Below, piece after piece: positions 25,396 through 33,945 of a DNA stretch of 64,000 nt. This DNA is from Actinoplanes derwentensis (GTDB taxonomy: Bacteria > Actinomycetota > Actinomycetes > Mycobacteriales > Micromonosporaceae), in the NCBI RefSeq assembly GCF_900104725.1, contig NZ_LT629758.1, positions 2,356,001 through 2,420,000 on the forward strand. Direction: 5' to 3'. A program made the position numbers and the translations under genes. Within the stretch, counting starts at the first letter, position 1. Every line of letters begins with the position of its first letter. The notes beneath the pieces were generated by a model. The model saw only the letters and a program-made list of their open reading frames with translations, did not search any database and had not been told where the DNA came from.

Positions 25396-26850
25396 ATGTC
25401 GGAGGGTGGCGATAGGTTCCGGGGCGTGTTGGAGAAGCTTTCACAAGTGCCATGGGCCCGGCTGGGGCACGCATACGGTTCGGCGTCCGACGTTCCGGAT
25501 CAGATCCGGGCGCTGCGATCCGGCGACGCCGCGGTCCGCGAGGCCGCCCGGCGGGCACTCAACGGCAACATCTTCCATCAGGGTACGCGGTATGAGGCCA
25601 GCGCCTTCGCCGTGCCGTTCCTGCTGGAGCTGCTCGCCGACCCGGTCACGCCGGAGCGGGCCGACCTGCTGGCGCTGCTGACGTCACTGGCGATCGGCGT
25701 CGACGAGTCGTGGCTGCCGGGCCCGTTCCCGGTCGCGTCCTATCGGGAGCAGGCGGCCGGCGGTGAGCCGATCCTGCGGGCCGCGCCGCTGCCGTCCTAC
25801 GACGACGACAGCGTCTTCCGCTATGTGGAGGCGCTCGATGATCGCGGCCGGGAGAGCATGTTCGCGTTCATCGAGCTGAGCGCGTACGACGCGGTCCGCA
25901 CCGGCGTGCCCCTCTTCCGCGACCTGCTGTCCGCCGGGGAGCCACGCCTGCGGGTCGCCGCCGCCTACGCTCTCGCCTGGTTCCCCGAGGACGCCAGCGC
26001 CATCCGTCCCGCACTGATCGCCGGCACATCCGACCCGAACCCCGCGGTCGCCGCGACGGCCCTGGTCTCCTTGGGCCTGCTCATCGCCCCCACCTCCACA
26101 TCGACCGACCTCGCAACGGCGGACGTGACCCTGGTCGCTGCCACCCGGACGCCGGCCGACACCACGGAGACGACCCTCGCCCGTTTCACCCGGTCCTCGC
26201 CCTGTACCGCTGAACCGAACCCCGACCCTGCCACACAGGCAATCCCGGCTCGTCTTGACCGGACGGAAGTCGTCCCAGCTGGGACGACGGTGGTAGCAGT
26301 CGCGTTCGGCGCGGCCGGTGACGATGGCGCGGCGATCATCCGGGCTGCCCTCGGTGACGGCCGGGAGCTGGTGCGATGGGGTGCGGCGGTGGCTCTGGCC
26401 GGGCTCGACGGCCCGGCCACCGGGCGGGCGGTCGCGGAGGAGCTGTTGAAATGGGCCGGGCGAAGTGGGTCCCGGGTTCCGGAGGTGCCCTTTCTCGACG
26501 GTGACCTGTCCGGCCTGGCGGGGCTGGCGCTGCGGCAGCTCGGTGACGAGCACGCGGACGCGGCGTTCGAGGCGCTGCTGGTGCGGATTCCGGCGGTGAG
26601 CGGCCCCGACGCACTGCCGGTGGTGGGTGAGGCGCTGCGCCGGGCCTTTCCCGGCGGGCGCGTCGGGGAGACGGCGTGTTTCGCCGACCTGGACCAGCTC
26701 CAGCAACGGCTGTTGAGGAAGCTGGCGGAATCCCCCACCACCTGGCAGTGGGGTGAGTCCGGGCTGTTCGCCAACTTCACCCTGCTGGTGAACGCCTACG
26801 GCCTGCCGAGAAACGCGGAGGACATGCGTGCTTTCGTCACCACGAACTGA
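25396..26850 (+). CDS. HEAT-repeat protein
   Basis: 484 residues. Repeated helical pairs of HEAT type run through the sequence (IRALRSGDAAVREAARRAL, EPRLRVAAAYALAWFP, PNPAVAATALVSLG, GDGRELVRWGAAVALAG). The opening, with AYGSASDVP and GNIFHQGTRYEASAFAVPFLLELL, is typical of an actinobacterial HEAT family of unknown function. A Thr/Asp/Ala-rich segment (about 238-300) breaks the repeats and may be a flexible linker. ATG 25396 has no good ribosome site; GTG 25426 is an alternative start. No catalytic motif. Confidence 0.72.
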   Translation: MSEGGDRFRGVLEKLSQVPWARLGHAYGSASDVPDQIRALRSGDAAVREAARRALNGNIFHQGTRYEASAFAVPFLLELLADPVTPERADLLALLTSLAIGVDESWLPGPFPVASYREQAAGGEPILRAAPLPSYDDDSVFRYVEALDDRGRESMFAFIELSAYDAVRTGVPLFRDLLSAGEPRLRVAAAYALAWFPEDASAIRPALIAGTSDPNPAVAATALVSLGLLIAPTSTSTDLATADVTLVAATRTPADTTETTLARFTRSSPCTAEPNPDPATQAIPARLDRTEVVPAGTTVVAVAFGAAGDDGAAIIRAALGDGRELVRWGAAVALAGLDGPATGRAVAEELLKWAGRSGSRVPEVPFLDGDLSGLAGLALRQLGDEHADAAFEALLVRIPAVSGPDALPVVGEALRRAFPGGRVGETACFADLDQLQQRLLRKLAESPTTWQWGESGLFANFTLLVNAYGLPRNAEDMRAFVTTN

Positions 26851-27099
26851 GGGCCGTTCAGGAGGCAGACTTCGCCGGGTTGACCGGCACCGCTGCGACC
26901 TCTGTCGCCGCGGTCGGGGCGCGCGGCCGTGACGATCCCGGGGCCGGCCGGCAGCGATCCGCTGGCCGGAAACGAACGCGATCGGTCGCGGGCCGGCGGG
27001 CGCGGGCGGTTCGGGGCCGTGTCTTTGTGGGCTTTCGACAGTTAGAGGGGAGAAAAACGCGACGAAAGTCACATAACGTGCAGGACGAGAGGACGCGCC

Positions 27100-28077
27100 G
27101 TGGCGGATGATTCTGTCGGGCTTGCGGAAAGTGCTGATTCGCGACAGCAGACGTTTCGCCTTCTTCGGGACCACCCCTATTGGACGGCTATCGGTGGGGT
27201 GGCGACGGTTGCCGGGGTGGCGGTCTCCCTCTACTTCGGCGTCAACCCCACGCCCCCGTCGACGGCCGAGATCATCCCGGCGGCCCCGGATCAGCTCACC
27301 GGGTGTGGCTTTCAAGGCAGCAACAATCAGGTGGGCGACCTGAACTGTGGTTCCACGTTCACCGTGAACGTCCCGGAAGCCGGGTCGAAGACGGCGGCCG
27401 TGGTAGCGGCCCAGGCGAAGGCGCAGGCGCGGGCCCAAGCGCAGGCGCGGGCCCAAGCGCAGGGGAACGCGCATGGGCAGACCCAAGCGCTGAGGGTGAT
27501 CGGTGGGCCAGCGAACGGACCAACAGGCGGGACGGGAGAAGGACCAGCAGGAACACCGGCTGGCGGGCCGGCAACGGGCCATGTCCCGGCCCGGTACCCC
27601 GATCCCGTCGGCACCACGCCGGTGCAGACGCGGACCCCGGCACCGGTGCAGGAACCGGCACGGACGCCCACGTCGGTGGCGACCCGGATTCCGGGCGGGC
27701 CGTCGGTGGAGATCGTCGCCGTGCCGCAGCGGGTGCTGTTGAACAGTCTGATCGGGACGCCGGAGCCGAGGCCCTTGTTCGTCGAGGTTCAGGGCGACGG
27801 CCGCCTGACGACCAGGCTGGGTCAGAATCCGGCTGATTTCCAGGTAGAGAAGGCGCAGTTGTCGCCGCTGAACGGGTCTTTCGTGGCCGAGGCGGGTGCC
27901 GGGCGCAGCTGTGCGCGGGCCACCTTTCATCAGCAGTCGTTCCCGTTCCAGCCGGGCTTCCCCGCGGGGCTGTGTTTCAAGAACCGGCTCGGTGACCTCT
28001 TCTACCTCGAGGTGGTGCCGACCCGTGACGGGGCGGCCCGGCCGTACCCGTACACGGTCAAGGCCTTCCGGGGTTGA
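27100..28077 (+). CDS. Single-pass membrane protein with Ala/Gln repeats and Pro-rich linker
   Basis: 325 residues, GTG start. A cytosolic N-terminus of about 25 residues is followed by a membrane helix (about 27-48, WTAIGGVATVAGVAVSLYFG), then an external region. Residues about 100-125 are a repetitive Ala/Gln/Arg segment, and about 145-205 are Gly/Pro/Thr-rich. The C-terminal 110 residues form a globular-looking domain (two cysteines in SCARATF and GLCFKN). No known domain recognised. It might be a cell-envelope spacer-type protein (inference). It ends just before the convergent ene-reductase. Confidence 0.72.
   Translation: MADDSVGLAESADSRQQTFRLLRDHPYWTAIGGVATVAGVAVSLYFGVNPTPPSTAEIIPAAPDQLTGCGFQGSNNQVGDLNCGSTFTVNVPEAGSKTAAVVAAQAKAQARAQAQARAQAQGNAHGQTQALRVIGGPANGPTGGTGEGPAGTPAGGPATGHVPARYPDPVGTTPVQTRTPAPVQEPARTPTSVATRIPGGPSVEIVAVPQRVLLNSLIGTPEPRPLFVEVQGDGRLTTRLGQNPADFQVEKAQLSPLNGSFVAEAGAGRSCARATFHQQSFPFQPGFPAGLCFKNRLGDLFYLEVVPTRDGAARPYPYTVKAFRG
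27421..27460 (+). repeat. Tandem 18-bp repeats coding an Ala/Gln/Arg stretch
   Basis: Two exact 18-bp copies (27421-27438 and 27439-27456) plus a partial third copy, in phase with the reading frame of the surrounding membrane protein. The unit encodes AQARAQ, so copy-number change would only lengthen or shorten the linker. Confidence 0.8.
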
Positions 28078-28080
28078 TGG

Positions 28081-29151
28081 TCAGCCGGCCAGCGTCGGGT
28101 AGTCGGTGTAGCCGCGATGGTCGCCGCCGAAGAACGACGGCTTGTCCGGTGTGTTGTAGGGGCCACCGGCGGCGAGGCGGGCCGGCAGGTCCGGGTTGGC
28201 CAGGAACAGCGCCCCGAACGACACCAGGTCGGCGGTGCCGTCGGCGATCAGTGCGAGGGCGTCGGGGCCGGTGATGCCGGGGTAGGTGGCCGGGTTCAGC
28301 ACGAACGTGCCGGGCCAGGCGGCGCGCAGTCGGCGGGTCAGGGCCCGGTCGGGGCTTTCGACCAGGTGCAGGTAGGCCAGTCCGAGCGGGGCCAGACCGG
28401 CGAGCAGGGCCGCGTACAGCTCGTCCGTACCGTCTTCGGTGATGTCGTTGTAGGGGTTGGCCGGGGAGATCCGGAAGCCGGTGCGGTGGCCGCCGATCGC
28501 GGCGGCGACGGCGGCCGCGACTTCGACGCCGAACCGGATCCGGCCTTCGACGGTGGCGCCCCAGCCGTCGGTGCGCCGGTTGGCGTTGGCGGCCAGGAAC
28601 TGGTGCACCAGGTAACCGTTGGCGCCGTGGATCTCCGCCCCGTCGAACCCGGCGGCGATCGCGTTGCGGGCGGCGGTGGCGAAGTCGGCGATGGTCGCGG
28701 CGATCTGCGGCTCGGTCAGCTCCCGTGGGGTCTCGAACTCCTGCAGGCCGTCGGCGGTGTAGAGCTTGCCGGCCGGTTTGACCGCGGACGGGCCGACCGG
28801 GTGCAGGCCGTCGGGCAGCACTCTGGGATGCCCGATCCGGCCGGTGTGCATGAGCTGCGCGAAGATCACCCCGCCGGCGGCGTGGACGGCGTCGGTGACC
28901 GTGCGCCACGCCTGCACCTGCTCGGCGGTGTGCAGGCCGGGGGTGCTGGTGTAGCCCTGCCCGGCAGGTGACGGCTGGGTGCCCTCGGTGATGATCAGCC
29001 CGGCGCCGGCACGCTGGGCGTAGTAGGTGGCCATCAGCTCGGTCGCGGTGGCGCCCGGCCCGTACGCGCGGCTGCGTGTCATCGGGGCCATCGCGATGCG
29101 GTTGGCCAGTGCGGTGCCGGCGAGGTCGTACGAGTCGAATGCGTCAGCCAT
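28081..29151 (-). CDS. Old Yellow Enzyme-type alkene reductase
   Basis: 356 residues, ATG at 29151. The FMN-binding barrel is recognisable: NRIAMAPMTRSRA (about 17-29), LMHTGRIGHP, the EIHGANGYLVHQFL His-x-x-Asn pair (about 178-191), and the phosphate-binding C-terminal part. These flavoproteins reduce activated C=C bonds with NAD(P)H and often serve detoxification. A decayed regulator gene lies 10 bp upstream on the same strand. Confidence 0.88.
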   Translation of the reverse strand: MADAFDSYDLAGTALANRIAMAPMTRSRAYGPGATATELMATYYAQRAGAGLIITEGTQPSPAGQGYTSTPGLHTAEQVQAWRTVTDAVHAAGGVIFAQLMHTGRIGHPRVLPDGLHPVGPSAVKPAGKLYTADGLQEFETPRELTEPQIAATIADFATAARNAIAAGFDGAEIHGANGYLVHQFLAANANRRTDGWGATVEGRIRFGVEVAAAVAAAIGGHRTGFRISPANPYNDITEDGTDELYAALLAGLAPLGLAYLHLVESPDRALTRRLRAAWPGTFVLNPATYPGITGPDALALIADGTADLVSFGALFLANPDLPARLAAGGPYNTPDKPSFFGGDHRGYTDYPTLAG

Positions 29152-29161
29152 GAACCCGAAC

Positions 29162-29780
29162 CTAGTTCGCGACTTTTACACCGGTGTCACAAGATCGAGT
29201 GACCTGCCGCCACTCGTGAGTGGCCGCGGCGAGCAGCACCAGTTTCTCGGCGGCATCCGTTCCGGCATCCGGGTGATAGATCACCAGCATCATCCCGTCG
29301 GTCCCGCTGACCAGTAGTTTCTCCCGATTGAGGACCAGTTCGCCGACCTGCGGATGCTGGAACGCGACGACCGCACCGGACCGGGTGCGCACGTCGTGGC
29401 GCGCCCACAACCGCCGGAAAACGGGCTGGCCAGTGACAACTCGCCGACCAGTTCGATGCAGCGCGGATCGCCGGTGTCGGTGCCGACCGAATCCCGGAAT
29501 CCGGCGACCAGCGCGGCGGCGGCCCGTTCCCAGTCGGGGAACATCGCCTGTTCGGCCGGGTCGAGGAACACGTCCCGCAGCCGGTTGCCGCCGGTCACCA
29601 GACGCGGCGACAACGCCCCGGCCAGGGGGTTGGCGGCCAGCACGTCCAGGTAGCGGCCTTCGACGAAAGCCGGCAGCGGCAGGGCCCGCAGGAGTTTCGC
29701 GGTCCCGGACGGAACGTTCTCCCGCCGGGGCCGCCGGGCCCGTCGGCGCTGCGGCGCGGCCAAACCCATCAGGTACGCCG
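29162..29780 (-). pseudogene. Truncated and frameshifted MmyB-type XRE regulator
   Basis: The minus strand encodes a C-terminal MmyB-like ligand domain: SGTAKLLRALPLPAFV and FVEGRYLDVLAANPLA, then FLDPAEQAMFPDWERAAA and VGELSLASP. Near 29424-29430 one base is missing and the reading continues in another frame with FRRLWARHDVRTRSG through HPQVGELVLNREKL to the stop at 29162. The N-terminal HTH of about 85 residues is gone: recognisable protein ends with AYLMGLAAP at about 29780, where the next gene's remnant begins in the other direction. The product cannot be functional as a DNA-binding regulator. Confidence 0.85.
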
Positions 29781-29781
29781 T

Positions 29782-30606
29782 TCCACCGCCCCCGACGACC
29801 GCGCCGAGTACGTGCGCGCCGACCTGCTCGACGACGCCGGATGGGCCGCCGCCGCCGACGGCTGCGACTACGTCCTGCACGTCGCCTCCCCGGTGCACCC
29901 CGGCCACGTCGCCGACGAGAACGACCTGATCGTCCCAGCTGTGGAAGGGACACTGCGGGTACTGCGGGCCGCCCGGGACGCCGGTGTCAAGCGGGTCGTG
30001 CTGACATCGGCGTTCCACACGGTCGGTTTCGGTCACCCGCACACCGGTCACACGTTCACCGAGGACGACTGGTCGGTGATGCACGGCCCGGGAATGGACG
30101 CCTACGGCCGCAGCAAGGTTCTCGCCGAACGCGCCGCCTGGGACTTCCCCGGCGTGGAACTGACCGTGCTGCTGCCGGTGGCGGTGATGGGCCCCGCCTT
30201 CGGCGGCAAGGTGTCCGGCGCCAACCACATCGTGCAGCGCATGATCACCGGCCAGATGACCGGATTCCCGGACATGTACGTCCCGATCGTCGACGTCCGC
30301 GACGTGGCGGCCGCTCACGTGACGGCCATGACCGCACCCGGCGCGGCCGGCGAACGTGTCCTGCTCGCGAACGGCCAGCCGCTGTCGATGGCGCAGATCG
30401 CGGCCGTGCTCCAGGTCGAGGGCCGCCGCGTCCCGGACCTCCTGGTCCGGCTCGCCGCCCTGGTCAAACCGGAGTTCCGGTCGGTCGCCGGGGAACTCGG
30501 CCACGTCAAGAAGATCTCCGGCGCCAAAGCCCGCCGCGTCCTGGGCTGGCAGCCCCGCCCCGCCGAGGAGGCGATCCTGGCCGCCGCCGCATCCATGAAA
30601 CGATGA
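29782..30606 (+). pseudogene. 5'-truncated NAD(P)-dependent epimerase/aldehyde reductase (SDR)
   Basis: The frame opens upstream of the first start codon (GTG 29812) with STAPDDRAEYVRADLLDD, then a dihydroflavonol/aldehyde-reductase type SDR sequence: VLHVASPVHPGHVAD, the catalytic Tyr-x3-Lys in DAYGRSKVLAERAA (about residues 103-108 from the GTG), and a C-terminal substrate part. The expected N-terminal Gly-x-x-Gly-x-x-Gly nucleotide-binding motif and about 50-75 residues are missing, so it should not bind NAD(P). The gene seems to have lost its promoter and N-terminus in the same event that truncated the neighbouring regulator. From 29812 to 30606 the frame is open and translation of a shortened product is possible. 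Confidence 0.82.
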
Positions 30607-30646
30607 ACACCGATTCCGCTCGCTGAGCGGTGAACGGGGAGAAATC

Positions 30647-31318
30647 GTGCGGCTCGGGATACTGGTACTGACGATGGCCCTACTGACCGGCTGCGGATCC
30701 GGCAGCGACGACCGCGGGACCACCCTGCAACCACCCGCACCCACCGCGGAGAGCATCGTCGACCGGGTCTTCGGCGACGATCAGGTCCAGAACGCGCTCC
30801 TGACCGTCGCCGACCTCCCGACCGGCTGGAGTGTCAAACCCCGCGAGAGCCGGGCCCCGCGCGACGACTCCGACGAGTACGCGGAATGCTCGGAGTTCGC
30901 CGCCGCCCTCATCGAATACGACGACCTCTCCCACGGCGGTGTGGACTTCACCGCACCCAGCGGCGCCACCGTCAACCAGGGCGTCCTGTCCGTGACCGAA
31001 CCCAAGGCCCGGAGTTTCCTCGCCGACTTCGCCACCGCCGTCACGAAATGCCCGAAAATGACCGGCACCACCCGCGGCGGCCACAGCATCACCATGTACC
31101 TGACCGCACTGTCGTTCCCGAAACTCGCCGACGAGACCTTCGCCCTGCGAATGTCCACGACAGCGTCCACCCAGACCATCACCATGGACCTGGTGATGGT
31201 CCGCCGCGCCGGCGTCATCACCGGCGTCGTTCAGACCACGATCGGCACCGTCGACACCACCACCACCGAGGACATCGCCCGGCGCGCCCTCGCCAAAGTG
31301 GAGAAGACGCTGATCTGA
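30647..31318 (+). CDS. Secreted lipoprotein
   Basis: 223 residues from GTG 30647 with GGGGAGAA upstream. The signal peptide MRLGILVLTMALLTGC ends at a lipobox (LLTGC, Cys16). The mature domain (about 35-223) begins with a helix-strand pattern around ALLTVADLPTGWSV, which resembles the PknH/LprH-type sensor lipoproteins of actinobacteria, but I cannot confirm. Cysteines near residues 85 and 129 could form a disulfide. It converges on the HNH-type gene (4-bp gap). Confidence 0.77.
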   Translation: MRLGILVLTMALLTGCGSGSDDRGTTLQPPAPTAESIVDRVFGDDQVQNALLTVADLPTGWSVKPRESRAPRDDSDEYAECSEFAAALIEYDDLSHGGVDFTAPSGATVNQGVLSVTEPKARSFLADFATAVTKCPKMTGTTRGGHSITMYLTALSFPKLADETFALRMSTTASTQTITMDLVMVRRAGVITGVVQTTIGTVDTTTTEDIARRALAKVEKTLI

Positions 31319-31322
31319 GCGG

Positions 31323-31769
31323 TCAGCGACGGCCGGTGGCCAGAGCCACCAGGAACTGGCCACCACCCGGCTCGACACTCGCGGTCACCGGCAGCCCCGG
31401 CACCAGCCGCGAGAACCGGTCCACCAGCCAGTCCGCCGCCTCCTGCGCGTCGTTCTTGCGCGGGCACCGGGCCACCAGCTCACGACCACCCTTACGGTCG
31501 AGACGCTCGGCCACGGTGATCAGCGGAGCCGGCTCGATCACGTTCAACCGGTCCGGCCACGCGATCACCACCTTCACCGCACCCTTACGGGAGTTGCAGG
31601 ACCGGTGCGCGAGCCGCTCCACGATCTTCGCCTTACGATCGGCGGTCCGCGCGTCCACACTCGGACCACGAGCATCGTTCACCGACGCGTCCGGGTCGAC
31701 CTTCTCGTCGCACACCCAGCAACGCCAGCCGTCGCGCTCACCCACATCATCAAGAAGACTCACCCGCAC
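31323..31769 (-). CDS. Small zinc-ribbon/HNH-like protein, catalytic His apparently missing
   Basis: 148 residues from a GTG. CWVCDE (about 17-22) and the HRSCNSRKG element (about 55-63) match the two zinc/metal halves of HNH nuclease domains. The middle strand, where a DH or HH pair is expected, reads SVDARTAD, so the general-base His seems replaced by Ala. The rest is a basic C-terminal region ending in a Gly-rich tail. It follows the methyltransferase gene by 3 bp on the same strand. Role unknown; it could bind DNA or protein. Confidence 0.68.
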   Translation of the reverse strand: MRVSLLDDVGERDGWRCWVCDEKVDPDASVNDARGPSVDARTADRKAKIVERLAHRSCNSRKGAVKVVIAWPDRLNVIEPAPLITVAERLDRKGGRELVARCPRKNDAQEAADWLVDRFSRLVPGLPVTASVEPGGGQFLVALATGRR

Positions 31770-31772
31770 AAC

Positions 31773-32660
31773 CTACCGAATCACCCGGAACCGGCTGCAC
31801 CGCGTCACATACGGCATGACGATCCGATCCCCGAAACCCTGCCGGTCGAGCAGTTCGGTGACATCGTCGAGGATCTCCCGCCGCTCCGGCTCGGGCAGCA
31901 CGATCACATAGCTGCGCGACGACACCATGTCCAGCAGGTCCCGCCGCGACAGCGTGTGCCGCCAGCGGATCTCGGTACGCTCCGCCGGCCCGAACGGCAC
32001 CCCCAGAACCGGCGCGGTGTCGATCTCCTGCCGCGTGTGCCGATGCAACACGTCATCCAGCCGCGCCACCCACGGCTCCTCATGATCCCGGACATTCCAC
32101 ACCAGGCTCACCGTGCCACCCGGCCGCAGCACCCGCGCCACCTCCGGCACGGCCCGCACCGGATCCACCCAATGCCACGCCTGCGCACACACCACCGCGT
32201 CCACCGAGGCATCCGGAAGCGGAACCTGCTCCCCCGTACCAGCAAGGATCTCCGCACCGACCGCGATCTGCGCCCGCATCTGCGCGGACGGCTCCACCGC
32301 GACCACCTCCAACCCGGCCCCCACCAGCAACTCGGTGAACTTCCCGGTCCCCGCCCCCAGATCCAGCACCCGCCGAGCCGCCCGCGGCACCACCCATTGG
32401 ACCGCCGACACCGGATAGGTAGGCCGCCCCCGGTGATAGGCCCCCGCCGCACTCCCGAACGACGCCGCGTGCACCGACTTCGACCACCGCCGCGTCGCCC
32501 CTTGCCGCGTCATCCCACACGCCTGCCCGATCTCGTCCCAGCTCGCGGCCCGCTCAGCCCGCAACCGCCCGACGATCCGATTCCGCTCCGCCTCCCACTC
32601 CCGAATCCCCCCGGTAAGCCGCCGCAATTCACCCAGACCGTCATCCCCCACACCTACCAT
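31773..32660 (-). CDS. HTH-methyltransferase fusion protein
   Basis: 295 residues from ATG 32660 (an in-frame GTG one codon earlier is an alternative). Residues about 30-60 (IVGRLRAERAASWDEIGQACGMTRQGATRRW) look like a compact helix-turn-helix. After a short linker a class I SAM methyltransferase follows: motif I LDLGAGTG (100-107, counted from the GTG), acidic VEPS, and AQAWHWVDP near residue 162. A perfect palindrome lies right in front of the start codon, suggesting the HTH regulates its own gene. The HNH-like gene overlaps the same transcript 3 bp downstream. Confidence 0.82.
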   Translation of the reverse strand: MVGVGDDGLGELRRLTGGIREWEAERNRIVGRLRAERAASWDEIGQACGMTRQGATRRWSKSVHAASFGSAAGAYHRGRPTYPVSAVQWVVPRAARRVLDLGAGTGKFTELLVGAGLEVVAVEPSAQMRAQIAVGAEILAGTGEQVPLPDASVDAVVCAQAWHWVDPVRAVPEVARVLRPGGTVSLVWNVRDHEEPWVARLDDVLHRHTRQEIDTAPVLGVPFGPAERTEIRWRHTLSRRDLLDMVSSRSYVIVLPEPERREILDDVTELLDRQGFGDRIVMPYVTRCSRFRVIR

Positions 32661-32664
32661 CACC

Positions 32665-32678
32665 GCAACATATGTTGC
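32665..32678. promoter_or_regulatory. Perfect 14-bp palindrome, candidate operator
   Basis: GCAACATATGTTGC is fully self-complementary and sits 5-18 bp upstream of the ATG of the HTH-methyltransferase gene, inside an AT-richer stretch. A binding protein here would block transcription or translation start. Confidence 0.6.
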
Positions 32679-32822
32679 CTTTCAAAAGATTTCAACCCGC
32701 GTTCCGGTACGCCACACAGGCCCCCACCGCACCACCCCTCCCGCACCCACCCCGCGAGGCCCGCCCCCTCCAGGCCACCCCGCGCCCGCCGGGCCGAATG
32801 CGATGGCCACCGCAAACCCACT

Positions 32823-33812
32823 GAACTGATCTCAGCAAGATCCGGTTAGGTATTTGTATTCGAAATGGGTCAGGTGCAGCGCGGCGGCGACGACATCGCC
32901 GGTGCGGCGTGGGCTTATCGTGGTGCGGCGCAGGGCTTTCCAGCGTCCGACGAGGATCGCGAAGCCGCGTTCGCCCTGCCAGCGCAGACCGCGTAGGAGC
33001 CGGTTGTAGGCGCGGTTGTCGACGGCGAGGGGTTTACCGTCGGCCGGTTGCTTGATTGGGGTTTTGATGCCCTGACCAGTGCTTTCGTAGCCGGAGTCGG
33101 CCAAGGCCGGCAGGTCGAGTTCGGCGGCGGACCAGTTCAGGGCGGCGGTGACGCCGAGGTCGCGGGCGCAGCTGGTGTCGTGCAGATGCCCCGGCATCGC
33201 CGCCGATGTCCAGATCGGCAGTCCGTCCGGGCGCATGATCGCCTGAATGTTCGCGCCGAAGTCGCGGTGCTTTCCGGAGAACCAGGCGTCGATCGTCTTT
33301 CCCTTGACCGACAGGGTGGTCTCGGTCAGCCGGTCGCAGTCGAACAGTTTGCCGTCGAGGATGACGTACGACCAGCCGTCGGCGGCGACCCGCTTCAGAG
33401 CGGTGTGCAGGTCCTGTGCCTGGGCGGCGAGCACCGCGATGCCCTCGTCGCGGTAGCGGTACGCGGTCGCCCGGGAGACCCCGAAACCGGCGCCCAGCAG
33501 TGTCAGGTCTTCCTGCTTACGGAACCAGACGAGTACGAGTAACGCCTGGTAGAAGCAGGTCAGCGCACGTGTCTTCTTCCGCGTGCCACGGGCGCGGCGC
33601 TCGGCATGGAGCAACCGCGCCACGTACTGCACCAGTTCCCTCGGGACGTCGACCATGGCACGATAAGCCAGCACGTGGAGCCCTCTCGAAGACGTGGATC
33701 TGTCGCAAGACCTGTCTATCGATGGCTCCACGTCTTTTTCGAGGACCGTCCGAAACTACCTATTCACCCGTGTCATCCCGAATCGGCTTCAATTCCTTGC
33801 TGAGATCAGTTC
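32823..33812 (-). mobile_element. IS5-family insertion sequence, complete, about 990 bp
   Basis: 17-bp perfect terminal inverted repeats, GAACTGATCTCAGCAAG at 32823-32839 and its complement at 33796-33812, flanked by the 3-bp direct repeat ACT (32820-32822 and 33813-33815). The repeats are fully matched and the transposase is intact, so the insertion looks young. It lies in a non-coding stretch between the HTH-methyltransferase gene and the membrane protein at 33946. Confidence 0.9.
32832..33656 (-). CDS. IS5-family DDE transposase
   Basis: 274 residues from ATG 33656 (MVDVPREL); a longer opening from 33731 extends upstream of it but is less likely. DDE catalytic residues are recognisable: Asp in VILDGKLFD, Asp in ALADSGYES and Glu in RWQGERGFAILVGRWK. 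The N-terminal half contains a helix-turn-helix (LLGAGFGVSRATAYRYRDEG). This enzyme performs cut-and-paste transposition of the surrounding element. Confidence 0.9.
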   Translation of the reverse strand: MVDVPRELVQYVARLLHAERRARGTRKKTRALTCFYQALLVLVWFRKQEDLTLLGAGFGVSRATAYRYRDEGIAVLAAQAQDLHTALKRVAADGWSYVILDGKLFDCDRLTETTLSVKGKTIDAWFSGKHRDFGANIQAIMRPDGLPIWTSAAMPGHLHDTSCARDLGVTAALNWSAAELDLPALADSGYESTGQGIKTPIKQPADGKPLAVDNRAYNRLLRGLRWQGERGFAILVGRWKALRRTTISPRRTGDVVAAALHLTHFEYKYLTGSC

Positions 33813-33945
33813 ACTGAGAATCTCAACAACAACTCCATCAACCTCGAACATCGCGAATTGCAAAGAATGCGAACTCCGAGCCGAGCGATAAATGACCATG
33901 AAATACCAAGTCGCCCCCGTTGCCAGGCGGTGACACATTGAATTC

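Noticed and set aside
27421..27460. Short direct repeats as a mobile-element end
   Set aside because: In-frame 18-bp coding repeats in a linker region, with no inverted repeats or transposase.
25684..27930. 748-residue minus-strand frame
   Set aside because: Antisense to the HEAT and membrane-protein genes; composition typical of high-GC shadows.
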